From Oscillospiraceae bacterium (lineage in GTDB: Bacteria > Bacillota > Clostridia > Oscillospirales > Oscillospiraceae): a stretch of 18,300 bases of DNA. A program made the position numbers and the translations under genes. Below, one piece after another: positions 6,654 through 14,549 of this stretch. Where the stretch lies: contig JAIEIQ010000355.1 in NCBI GenBank assembly GCA_029065305.1, forward strand, positions 1 to 18,300, written 5' to 3'. Under the pieces are notes generated by a model. It did no database searches. It worked only from the letters and a program-made list of their open reading frames with translations, and was not told the DNA's origin. Numbering within the stretch: the first letter of the stretch is position 1; each line of letters starts with the position of its first letter.

Positions 6654-9086
6654 ATGATACGACAGAGCTTCAACGACGGCTGGATGGTGAAAAAGAATCC
6701 CTGGAATCGAAAAGAGGACAACCAGGGGGAGTACGTGTTCCGGCCGGTGACACTGCCCCACGACGCCATGATCGCCGAGCGGCGGGACCCCGGCAATCCC
6801 TCCGGCACCGCCGGCGCCTACTACCCCGGGTTCAACTACACCTACGTCAAAAAATTCTTTGTCCCCGAGGACTGCGCCGGCAAATCGGTATCCCTGGAGT
6901 TTGAGGGTGTGCAGCAGTCCTGCCTGGTCAGCGTAAACGGCCAGTCCGCCGGGAGCTGCCACTACGGCTACACCTGCTTCGCCGTGGACATCGCCCCCTA
7001 CCTGCGGTTCGGCCAGGAGAACACCGTCACCGTGCGGGTCCGCAGCGGCAGCCAGCCCTCCGCCCGGTGGTACACCGGCGCGGGGATCTACCGCCCCGTC
7101 TCCCTGCTGGTGGGCGGAGAGGTCCACGTTGCCCGCAATGGCCTGCGGATCTCCACGCCGGACGTGGCGGAGGACGTGTCCACCGTGCGCACGGAGCTCC
7201 GCGTAAACTATACCGGCCGGGTGACCAGGACCGTGGATGTGTGCACGGAGATCGCCGGGCCGGACGGAACCCCCGCCGCCCGGGAGGTCTCCAAGCTGAC
7301 GCTGAAGCCCGGCGCGGAGGAGACCCTCTTCCAGCGCATCTACGTCCGGGACGCCAGGCTGTGGTCCCTGGAGGAGCCGAACCTGTACACCTGCACCGTC
7401 ACCCTGCGGGAGGGGGAGGAGATCTGGGACCGGGCGGAGGAGCGCTTCGGCATCCGGGAGTTCAAGCTGGACCCCGTCCACGGCCTGCGCCTGAATGGGA
7501 AGCAGGTGCTGCTGCGGGGCGCGTGCTGCCACCACGACAACGGCGTGCTGGGCGCGGCCACCTTCGCCCGGGCGGAGGAGCGCCGGGTGGAGCTGGGCAA
7601 GGCCGCCGGCTTCAACTCCCTCCGCGTCTCCCACAACCCCGCCTCCCGGGCCCTGCTGGAGGCCTGCGACCGTCTGGGCGTGCTGGTGATGGAGGAGTCC
7701 TTCGACACCTGGACCACCCCCAAGCGGGCCTTTGACTACGCCTGGGACTTCGAGGACCACTGGGAGAAGGATGTGGAGTCCCTGGTGGACCGGGACTTCA
7801 ACCACCCCAGTGTGTTCATGTACTCCATCGGCAACGAGATCGCCGATACGGGCAGCGCCCTGGGCGCCGTTTGGAACCGCCGGATTGCCAACAAGGTGCG
7901 CCGGCTGGACGGCACCAGGCTTGTCACCAACGCCATCAACGGCATGGTGGGCCTGGGGGAGAACATGGCCCAGACCGTCATCAAACTGGGGTACGTGGAC
8001 CCGGAGGCCCTGACGGAGAACGGCGACATCAACGACGTAATGACCAGTATCATGAGCCAGATGAACGTCATCAGCGCCCACCCCATGATCGACGAGAATA
8101 TCCGGGAGTCCTGCGACAGCCTGGACCTGTCCGGATACAACTACATGCGGGGCTGCTACGAGAAGTATATCGCCGCCTATCCCAACCGTATGATTTACGG
8201 CTCGGAGACCTTCCCGCCGGAGATCGACCTGAACTGGGCGCTGGTGAAAAAGCACCCCCAGATTCTGGGGGACTACACCTGGACCGGCTGGGACTACCTG
8301 GGTGAGGCGGGCATCGGGGCCACCACCTATAACTGCCGGGCGGAGTTCGGCGCACCCTGGCCCTACTACATCGCCTACTGCGGCGACATCAACCTGATCG
8401 GCGACCGGAGGCCCGCCAGCTACTTCCGGGAGATCGTCTTCGGCCTCCGCGCGGAGCCCTACATCGCCGTACAGCTGCCGGCCCACTACGCGGACCGGAA
8501 GAACCCCAGCGTCTGGGGCACTGTGGAATCCGTAGGCAGCTGGACCTGGCCCGGCTTCGAGGGGAAGCCCTGCGTCTGCGAGGTCTACGCCGACGCCGCC
8601 GAGGTGGAGCTATTTCTGAACGGCCAGAGCCTGGGCCGTCAGGCGGTGGAGCGGTGCCAGGCCCACTTTGACACCGTCTATCAGCCCGGCGAGCTGCGGG
8701 CCGTGGCCTACGGGGCCGATGGCGGGCGGACGGAGTTTGCCCTGCGGACCGCCGGACCGGATGTGCGCATCGCCGCCCAGGCCGACCGGACCGTTCTGGC
8801 GGCGGACGGCCAGGATCTGGCCTACGTCACGGTCTCTGTGGTGGACGGCCAGGGCCTCCTCCACACCGCTGCGGACAAAACCGTCCGGGTGACGGTGGAG
8901 GGCGCGGGCGTTCTCCAGGGCCTGGGCAGCGCCGACCCCCGGTCCACGGAGGACTTCGCCGGACCGGAGCACCGGACCTTTGAGGGGCGGCTGCTGGCAG
9001 TGGTGCGGGCCGTCTCCGCCGGGGCGATCCGGGTGGTTCTGGAGGCGGACGGCCAGCGGACCGCTGTGGAGCTCACCGCCGTTTAA
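6654..9086 (+). CDS. Cytoplasmic family 2 glycoside hydrolase, beta-galactosidase-like
   Basis: At 810 residues it has GH2 domain order: a jelly-roll sugar-binding domain (about 1-165), an Ig-like domain (about 165-265), a TIM barrel (about 270-560), and C-terminal beta domains resembling DUF4982 and a bacterial Ig-like module (about 590-810). GIREF (about 266) and GFNSLRVSHNP (about 319) are typical GH2 segments. The acid/base is Glu395 in SIGNEI and the nucleophile is Glu518 in YGSETFP. No signal peptide is present, so it acts inside the cell on sugar brought in by the upstream transporter. A GAGGAGG-like site (6641-6647) precedes ATG 6654. Beta-galactosidase is the likeliest activity, but GH2 also includes beta-glucuronidases, beta-mannosidases and arabinosidases. 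Confidence 0.88.
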   Translation: MIRQSFNDGWMVKKNPWNRKEDNQGEYVFRPVTLPHDAMIAERRDPGNPSGTAGAYYPGFNYTYVKKFFVPEDCAGKSVSLEFEGVQQSCLVSVNGQSAGSCHYGYTCFAVDIAPYLRFGQENTVTVRVRSGSQPSARWYTGAGIYRPVSLLVGGEVHVARNGLRISTPDVAEDVSTVRTELRVNYTGRVTRTVDVCTEIAGPDGTPAAREVSKLTLKPGAEETLFQRIYVRDARLWSLEEPNLYTCTVTLREGEEIWDRAEERFGIREFKLDPVHGLRLNGKQVLLRGACCHHDNGVLGAATFARAEERRVELGKAAGFNSLRVSHNPASRALLEACDRLGVLVMEESFDTWTTPKRAFDYAWDFEDHWEKDVESLVDRDFNHPSVFMYSIGNEIADTGSALGAVWNRRIANKVRRLDGTRLVTNAINGMVGLGENMAQTVIKLGYVDPEALTENGDINDVMTSIMSQMNVISAHPMIDENIRESCDSLDLSGYNYMRGCYEKYIAAYPNRMIYGSETFPPEIDLNWALVKKHPQILGDYTWTGWDYLGEAGIGATTYNCRAEFGAPWPYYIAYCGDINLIGDRRPASYFREIVFGLRAEPYIAVQLPAHYADRKNPSVWGTVESVGSWTWPGFEGKPCVCEVYADAAEVELFLNGQSLGRQAVERCQAHFDTVYQPGELRAVAYGADGGRTEFALRTAGPDVRIAAQADRTVLAADGQDLAYVTVSVVDGQGLLHTAADKTVRVTVEGAGVLQGLGSADPRSTEDFAGPEHRTFEGRLLAVVRAVSAGAIRVVLEADGQRTAVELTAV

Positions 9087-9099
9087 GACTGTCCCGCAG

Positions 9100-9143
9100 G
9101 CAGGGCCGGCACGGTAGAAAACCGTGCCGGCCCTGCTTTTTTT
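9100..9143 (+). terminator. Strong intrinsic terminator after the GH2 gene
   Basis: A perfect 16-bp stem, 9100-9115 with 9121-9136, has a 5-base AGAAA loop and is followed by seven T (9137-9143). It is directional for the plus strand; the other strand has no T-run after the stem. It lies in the gap to the convergent deaminase gene, whose stop is at 9147. Confidence 0.92.
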
Positions 9144-9146
9144 GCC

Positions 9147-11828
9147 TTAATGGAGCGCAGCGGCGTGAGCCGCCGGGCTGGAGAGCTGTTCCGGCGGAGG
9201 GAATACGGCCTGCAGTCCCATTTCCCGCACATTTTGCAGATAGCTCAGAATGCTCTTGGCGGTGTACAGGGGGCGGCCGTCCGCGTCGGTCTGGCTGCTG
9301 AGCGCGCGGTACAGCAGGGCGTACTCAAACTCCAGAGAGGTGTCAAACACCCCGAGGTCGTCTGTGTTGACGCACACGTGCAGCTGTGCGCACTGGAGGT
9401 CCGGCGGAGCGGTCAGCCCCATGTGGTTGAATCTGGTGATGGGGTGCCTGGCGTACTCGCCGAATGTCCCGATGAGGACGTTGGAGGAGGGGTTGCATTC
9501 AATCAGAATTCCCCTGGCCGCCAAGTGCTGCTGGAGGGCGAGCTGCATCTGCCGGAGGAGGGCGATATAGTCCGGCCTGATGGAGATCCGGATGGACTTC
9601 CGCCCCTCCCGCTTCTCCCTCCAGCCGTAGTGGTAGTAGTAGTACATGCCCGCGATTTTCCAGGACTGGCGGAAGGGCATCAGATCCTGGGCCGAGCGGC
9701 TGCTGGTAATCTGGCAGCGGCTGTATTGGCTGTCGTACAGCGCCTCCGGCATCTGGAACGACATCGTCCGGTACAGCTCCGGCGCGTCCCCCCGGAGCAG
9801 CATGCTGCAAAAGTAGTCCTGCAGCGTGATGGACCAGTTGTTCCGGGAGATAGCGTCCCCATAAATATCCTGCAGCAGCCAGAGCGCCTCCTGCTGTAGC
9901 GCCCCGTAGAGCTGGGGGTCGATGGGGACGCCCAGCGCCCTGCCGCGAAAGATCAGCCAGACCAGATCGTCCAGGCGGTTCTGCTTCGGCAGGACGATGC
10001 TCATGGATTTCATCTGATAGTGGATCTGGGGATCCACGCCCAGCGCCAGGGCGTGGCCGATTCGGTCCCCTCTCCGGTAGTCCAGGAAGCACATGGCCTC
10101 GTCGATGGCCCGCAGGCCGTCGGCGATGTCGTAGAAGTCCTCTCCGGCGTGGTAGGTCACCGACAGCCGGTGTACGGGGGCCGGGAGCAGGGAGCCGGCC
10201 GTCCACGGCTCAGTGCTCTGAAAGCTGCGCAGATAGCGAAAGGCCGCAGCGAACACCTCCGGACGGCAGTCCACCTCGTTAGCGCAGCCGTCGATTCCGC
10301 GAATCCGGCTGCACAGATAGGGGGAGACGCTCAGCGCCTCCGCCAGCGCCCGGGCCCGCGCACGCACCTCCTCCCGCAGAGCCTGGTGTCTGTGCTCCAG
10401 CGAAAAAGCCGGCGGCAGCGGGTCGTCATGCCGCTTGGGGAAGTGGAGGACGTAAAAATGCGGCTCCCGCAGGAAGCGGTCCGCGCTCCGCTCCGGCTCG
10501 AAATAGCACTGCTCCGGCGGCAGCGGCTGGTAGGGGAGGTCGGCGAAATGCTTGCCCAGATCATATCTGAGAACCTTTTGAATCATCTCCTCCCTGGTGC
10601 CGGCGGGGGTGAGCCTTGCCTCCAGGGAGCGGGTGGGCGAGGTCAGCAGCGGCGCGTTCAGGGCCATCCGATAGGCCTCCCAGCGGTAGGCGCCGGTCCA
10701 CGCCAGGTCCTTGCGCTCCTCATAGTCCGCGAAGTTTTGAAAGCCCACCTGGCGGTTGACCTGGATCATCTCCCCGCGGAAGGCGGTTTTCAGCGACAGG
10801 TACAGGTAGAAGAGTGTCTGCTCAAAGGGGGAGAACCGGCCGCTGAAGCAGGCGGTAAAGCACTGATACAGGAAATAGCGCTCTCCGGCCAGAACGCGGT
10901 AGGGCGAGTCTCTCACCACGTGAAACACCGGCAGCTCCAGCGCGTAATCGAAGCAGGCCGATTCTCCGTCGGGCAGCGCGATCCATACGCCGCAGCTCTC
11001 CTGAAGCACCCGGACCAGGTCGATCAGCCTGCTGACAGGGGAGAAGCAGTCTATGTACTCCGACCAAAAGGCGCTCGGGCTGTGGAAGGAGGACATCCCC
11101 TGCGCATGGAACGCGCCGGGGTGAAGTGCGCGGAAAAGGATGCTCCGGGCCAGAGCGGCGATAACGAGCCGATCCTCAGGGGGCAGCACGTTGTCCTCCG
11201 GTCCCCGGCTGGACACGGACTGGAGCAGTCTGGAGAATCCGCCGGGCAGGCTCCCGATAGAGCCGGGATCGTTCATCAGTGAGCACCAGGCCAGCGCGAA
11301 GGCCTGGGTGGAGCCGTTCAGGTGAAAGTGGTTTTCCGCGATGCCCTGCGCCAAAGCCTGCCGGAGGATGCCGTCATCCGTCCGCAGGACGGCCGGCCAG
11401 GCAAAATTCTCCCGGTGGGTCTGAAAGCGGATATCGCAGTAGGCCAGATAGGCGCAGACCAGCATGTCCTGTCCAAAGAGATGGTAGGCGTCCCTCCAGC
11501 GGAGGATCCGCGAGGACCGGCACAGGGGCTCGTCCCCCTGGGTGGTGAGCACCTCCTGCCCGAGATCCAGCAGGGTCAGGAGGGCGGAGGGCTGGACGCG
11601 GAGCTCGTCCGCCCTCCTGCGGACCGCCTGCTCCAGCTGGTCGCAAAAGAGGGCGTGCTCATCTCCGGAATATCCGTGCAGAGTGGATTCCGCAAATTCC
11701 AGAAAGGTCTTCCGCCAAGCGGGGCCTGAGAGAGCGGGGCCCGAGAGCTGGAGGCGGAGCCGGCGCAGAATACGCTCCGGCGGGATGCGCCTGAACAGAA
11801 GGTCCAATATCTTTTCAGAGATATCCAT
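9147..11828 (-). CDS. rdrB: RdrB-like divergent adenosine deaminase (RADAR anti-phage system)
   Basis: This 893-residue protein carries every active-site motif of the adenosine deaminase superfamily. They are the zinc-binding HFH (H167, H169), HAGE (H560, catalytic E563), RIGH (H592), ECNPSSN (777-783) with a following HP (795-796), and NTDD (821-824, metal-binding Asp and its neighbour). The first two motifs lie about 390 residues apart, roughly twice the spacing in ordinary adenosine deaminases, so there are large insertions; this is a known feature of RdrB. In E. coli RADAR, RdrB assembles into large shells and deaminates adenosine in RNA and/or ATP/dATP on infection. The ATG overlaps the ATPase stop as TAATG, and GAGGG lies 8 bases upstream, so translation is coupled. 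No membrane segment was seen. Confidence 0.85.
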   Translation of the reverse strand: MDISEKILDLLFRRIPPERILRRLRLQLSGPALSGPAWRKTFLEFAESTLHGYSGDEHALFCDQLEQAVRRRADELRVQPSALLTLLDLGQEVLTTQGDEPLCRSSRILRWRDAYHLFGQDMLVCAYLAYCDIRFQTHRENFAWPAVLRTDDGILRQALAQGIAENHFHLNGSTQAFALAWCSLMNDPGSIGSLPGGFSRLLQSVSSRGPEDNVLPPEDRLVIAALARSILFRALHPGAFHAQGMSSFHSPSAFWSEYIDCFSPVSRLIDLVRVLQESCGVWIALPDGESACFDYALELPVFHVVRDSPYRVLAGERYFLYQCFTACFSGRFSPFEQTLFYLYLSLKTAFRGEMIQVNRQVGFQNFADYEERKDLAWTGAYRWEAYRMALNAPLLTSPTRSLEARLTPAGTREEMIQKVLRYDLGKHFADLPYQPLPPEQCYFEPERSADRFLREPHFYVLHFPKRHDDPLPPAFSLEHRHQALREEVRARARALAEALSVSPYLCSRIRGIDGCANEVDCRPEVFAAAFRYLRSFQSTEPWTAGSLLPAPVHRLSVTYHAGEDFYDIADGLRAIDEAMCFLDYRRGDRIGHALALGVDPQIHYQMKSMSIVLPKQNRLDDLVWLIFRGRALGVPIDPQLYGALQQEALWLLQDIYGDAISRNNWSITLQDYFCSMLLRGDAPELYRTMSFQMPEALYDSQYSRCQITSSRSAQDLMPFRQSWKIAGMYYYYHYGWREKREGRKSIRISIRPDYIALLRQMQLALQQHLAARGILIECNPSSNVLIGTFGEYARHPITRFNHMGLTAPPDLQCAQLHVCVNTDDLGVFDTSLEFEYALLYRALSSQTDADGRPLYTAKSILSYLQNVREMGLQAVFPPPEQLSSPAAHAAALH

Positions 11829-14437
11829 TAACGCTTCCCTCTGCTTTTAATGAGCGTCTCAATCTCCCTCGGCGAGTATCCAAATTTCTCATATAGCGTT
11901 TTAAGCTGTTTTCGGATCGCTTTCATAAATTGATCTTTGGCGGAAAGGCGTGCTTCTTGGCTTTGCTCGTTTGCGAACGCAAGCAAATTTTTAGCCAGAA
12001 GTTCCATATTGAAATGCTTTTGAATATCTTCATTCGGACTCATCCGAGTGACATCTATCAGGGCGTTGAAGGAGTTCAGGATCTGATCAATATTTTCAGG
12101 AGCTTGCCGCAGGGAAGCCAGCAGGAGCTGCGCGTGGTGGTATATCTCGGAGATAGAATCCATATAGTTCTGGACAAAATAGCCGTCAACCGCGCGCATC
12201 GCTTTTTGAAGCCCCGTCCGGCTGTCATCTTCGCTGACAATGAAGTTAGTGATAAGCGCCAGATGGCTTGCAATCATAGGACAGGGGCTGCCGGGGCGCG
12301 TACATGGGTTGATCCGCTCGATGGCATTGTCGATCATCCGCCACATCTCGTGCAGCGCGCCGGGGGATGCCTCGTCCGTCTTAAAATCCTTGCTGAGAAG
12401 CTTCTGAAGCTTCTCCTGTACATCCCAATTGATAGCGATTGTAGCGGCGGAGGTCTGTACCAGATAGAGATCCTTTTGGGAGAGCGGCCCGGCTGTCAGC
12501 TTTCTGCCCTCGGGGGAGCCCAGGGAGAGAAACAGCCCCAGATAATTCATTACGCTGAAATGGCGGCCTCCCGTACGGGACGGCGGGAGCAGGAGCCGGC
12601 AGGCGTAGTCGCTGCCAATCCTGCTCTCAAGGGCAGGAAAGCTGTTCTCTGTCAAATCCCCCGTGATCCGGTATCCGCCGAACTCGCCGGGGAGATCAGG
12701 GATATGGAACTGCACCGGCAGATTTGTGCTCTCCGGCGAGAAGTCGAAAAGAAGCAGCTGGTCCGGCGTATTTGCCTCCAGCAGGGCGTTGACCGCGCGC
12801 CGCTTCTGGCGGACAATTGTCTTGTGGGCCTGTATGGTAAAGAAGGTATGGATTGCGAAAAAGAGGTAGAAGTCCTCCGTTTGACGGTGCTGCCCCTGCA
12901 GCTTCTGAAGAAATTGGATCATAACGGTATAGCCGTCCGGCGCGGACTCCGCTCCGGCGTCCTCTTCGGACCGGCAGTCAGGATAGAGGCGCTTCAGAAG
13001 CGCGACGGCCATCCGGCAGCGCTGCTCCGGCAGAACGCCGGACAGGTGCTCGATCATCGCCGCCTTCTCCTGGGGGAGCTTTGTGTGGACCCAGTCCTTC
13101 AGGAAGTAGTTTTCAAACAGGGGCAGATTGACCTCCAGGATTTGGACCTGGTTCTGAACCTGCCTTGCCAATTCAAGGGAGCTGCCCAGCGCGGGATCGT
13201 CCGCGTCGATCTCCGGAACGTCCTCCATGGACGCCAGCAGCCCCAAAAACTGGGCCAGCCCCCGCAGCGTTGTGGGGATCAGGTTGTGCATGTAGGTAGC
13301 GTGCTCCGCGAAAACGATCCGTGTCTTTCGATAAATGTACCGCAGAAGCAGGGATTGGAAGGAGAAGTCCTCCGTACGGCAGGGGCATCCGGGGCGGAGG
13401 AGCAGATTCCTTGGCGTTCCCTCCGCCGTTTTCTCCTCCTCGGGGTCGATGTAGGAGATCTGCATGAGCTCGTTGCGCTGCTGGATCATATCGTCCAGGT
13501 GGGGGAGATACACGGTGAAGGTCGGCGGGATCAGCTTATCCAGATACTTGCTCTCCAGCTTCCGCAGGTCGTCGATCCCGAGGATGCCCTTCTCCAGCCC
13601 CAGCTTGAACTCGCTGATGTAGTGCTGCGTCAGCGCGTTGCGCAGCATGTTCAGATCCGTTGCCATCAGAATAATCACGTTGGGCAGCGTCAGGTACTTG
13701 CGGATATCCTCCAGAATCTCATATCCCTTCCGTATCTGGAAGTCCGTGTCATCCAGCTGGATGACCAGAAAGGAGCAGCAGGGCGGCGTATCCCTGGCGA
13801 TAAAGCGCAGCAGCTGCCCGGTCAGCTTATAGAAATTGTCCTTGAGGAGGGAGCTGTCGCTGATCTCGTGGATGGCGTGGAGGGTTTTGATCTCGTCGCC
13901 CTTGCGGAACTTGATGGCGTTGATGCCGGACAGACACCGCTGAAACTGCTCCAGCAGGCTGTTTTTCTCCGCCTCGCTGTGGCCGCAGCCGGAGCTTTGC
14001 GCGGAGGAGCTCTGCCAGGCCTCCTCCGCGAGCCGGTACATCCGGGAGAGAATGACCGCCAAAATACTCTGGTTCTCCTCCAAAACCGTGGGATCAAAGG
14101 GCGGCAGGACGGTAAAGCCGCAGTCCTCCGGCAGTCCGGAGGAATCCTTTCTGCAGTTTGGGCGGCAGGTGCGCATCGCGTCGGAAAAGGAGAGCATGGA
14201 GCTGGTTTTCCCCTGTCCCCGCCGCCCGGAAAAAACGATGATGTTGTGGCTGTAGCCGTAGAGTTTATCCGCGTAGCCCTTCTCGCAGGGCGGCGGAATT
14301 TTCACCGCCTGCCGGACGATTTCCCGCAGGGCCTCCAGCGCCTGCCGGTAGGCGGCGTGCATAAACTCGTTGGGGCTGTTGAGATGCTGGGTAATGACAA
14401 GCCCGTGCTCCTGTCCCTTCCGCATAGTTAATAACAA
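11828..14437 (-). CDS. rdrA: RdrA-like P-loop ATPase (RADAR anti-phage system)
   Basis: An 869-residue NTPase with Walker A GRRGQGKT (71-78), Walker B FLVIQLDD (223-230) and a sensor-like strand VIILMATD (254-261). The segment FDPTVLEENQSILAVIL follows the P-loop (about 114-130). A long helical C-terminal part (about 330-869) has no family I recognise. Size, motifs and direct coupling to an RdrB-like deaminase point to RdrA, the ATPase that forms a ring and works with the deaminase. The likely start is TTG at 14437: GAAGGG (14445-14450) is 7 bases before it, whereas the first ATG (14425) would be 19 bases away. A generic KAP- or STAND-like NTPase is the alternative reading. Confidence 0.8.
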   Translation of the reverse strand: MLLTMRKGQEHGLVITQHLNSPNEFMHAAYRQALEALREIVRQAVKIPPPCEKGYADKLYGYSHNIIVFSGRRGQGKTSSMLSFSDAMRTCRPNCRKDSSGLPEDCGFTVLPPFDPTVLEENQSILAVILSRMYRLAEEAWQSSSAQSSGCGHSEAEKNSLLEQFQRCLSGINAIKFRKGDEIKTLHAIHEISDSSLLKDNFYKLTGQLLRFIARDTPPCCSFLVIQLDDTDFQIRKGYEILEDIRKYLTLPNVIILMATDLNMLRNALTQHYISEFKLGLEKGILGIDDLRKLESKYLDKLIPPTFTVYLPHLDDMIQQRNELMQISYIDPEEEKTAEGTPRNLLLRPGCPCRTEDFSFQSLLLRYIYRKTRIVFAEHATYMHNLIPTTLRGLAQFLGLLASMEDVPEIDADDPALGSSLELARQVQNQVQILEVNLPLFENYFLKDWVHTKLPQEKAAMIEHLSGVLPEQRCRMAVALLKRLYPDCRSEEDAGAESAPDGYTVMIQFLQKLQGQHRQTEDFYLFFAIHTFFTIQAHKTIVRQKRRAVNALLEANTPDQLLLFDFSPESTNLPVQFHIPDLPGEFGGYRITGDLTENSFPALESRIGSDYACRLLLPPSRTGGRHFSVMNYLGLFLSLGSPEGRKLTAGPLSQKDLYLVQTSAATIAINWDVQEKLQKLLSKDFKTDEASPGALHEMWRMIDNAIERINPCTRPGSPCPMIASHLALITNFIVSEDDSRTGLQKAMRAVDGYFVQNYMDSISEIYHHAQLLLASLRQAPENIDQILNSFNALIDVTRMSPNEDIQKHFNMELLAKNLLAFANEQSQEARLSAKDQFMKAIRKQLKTLYEKFGYSPREIETLIKSRGKR

Positions 14438-14494
14438 ATGCGATCCCTTCTCTCTTATAAATTTTGAACAGCTCGGTTTGCTGCAGCGGTGGAT

Positions 14495-14541
14495 AAAAAT
14501 GCCACTGAATAACTCCAGAGGGGGTTGTTATCCAGTGGCAT
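14495..14541 (-). terminator. Terminator-like hairpin between the PRTase-like gene and rdrA
   Basis: The 15-base arms 14499-14513 and 14527-14541 pair with a single A-C mismatch around a 13-base loop. On the minus strand the stem is followed directly by TTTTT (14499-14495). It lies 8 bases after the upstream gene's stop and about 58 bases before the rdrA start. It should end most transcripts of the first gene or act as an attenuator. I found only a weak possible promoter between it and rdrA (TTATAA near 14461-14456, no good -35). Confidence 0.8.
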
Positions 14542-14549
14542 CAAAGGCA

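Noticed and set aside
6633..8486. Open frame of 617 codons on the minus strand opposite the GH2 gene
   Set aside because: Its composition is a Gly/Val/His/Asp-rich shadow of a GC-rich gene. The plus-strand product has complete GH2 motifs.
9100..9136. Hairpin after the GH2 gene as a terminator also for rdrB
   Set aside because: On the minus strand no T-run follows the stem, so only plus-strand termination is supported.
11930..14431. Open frame of 833 codons on the plus strand opposite rdrA
   Set aside because: It runs opposite a protein with clear Walker motifs, has no ribosome site and resembles no family. It is a shadow of codon bias on the other strand.
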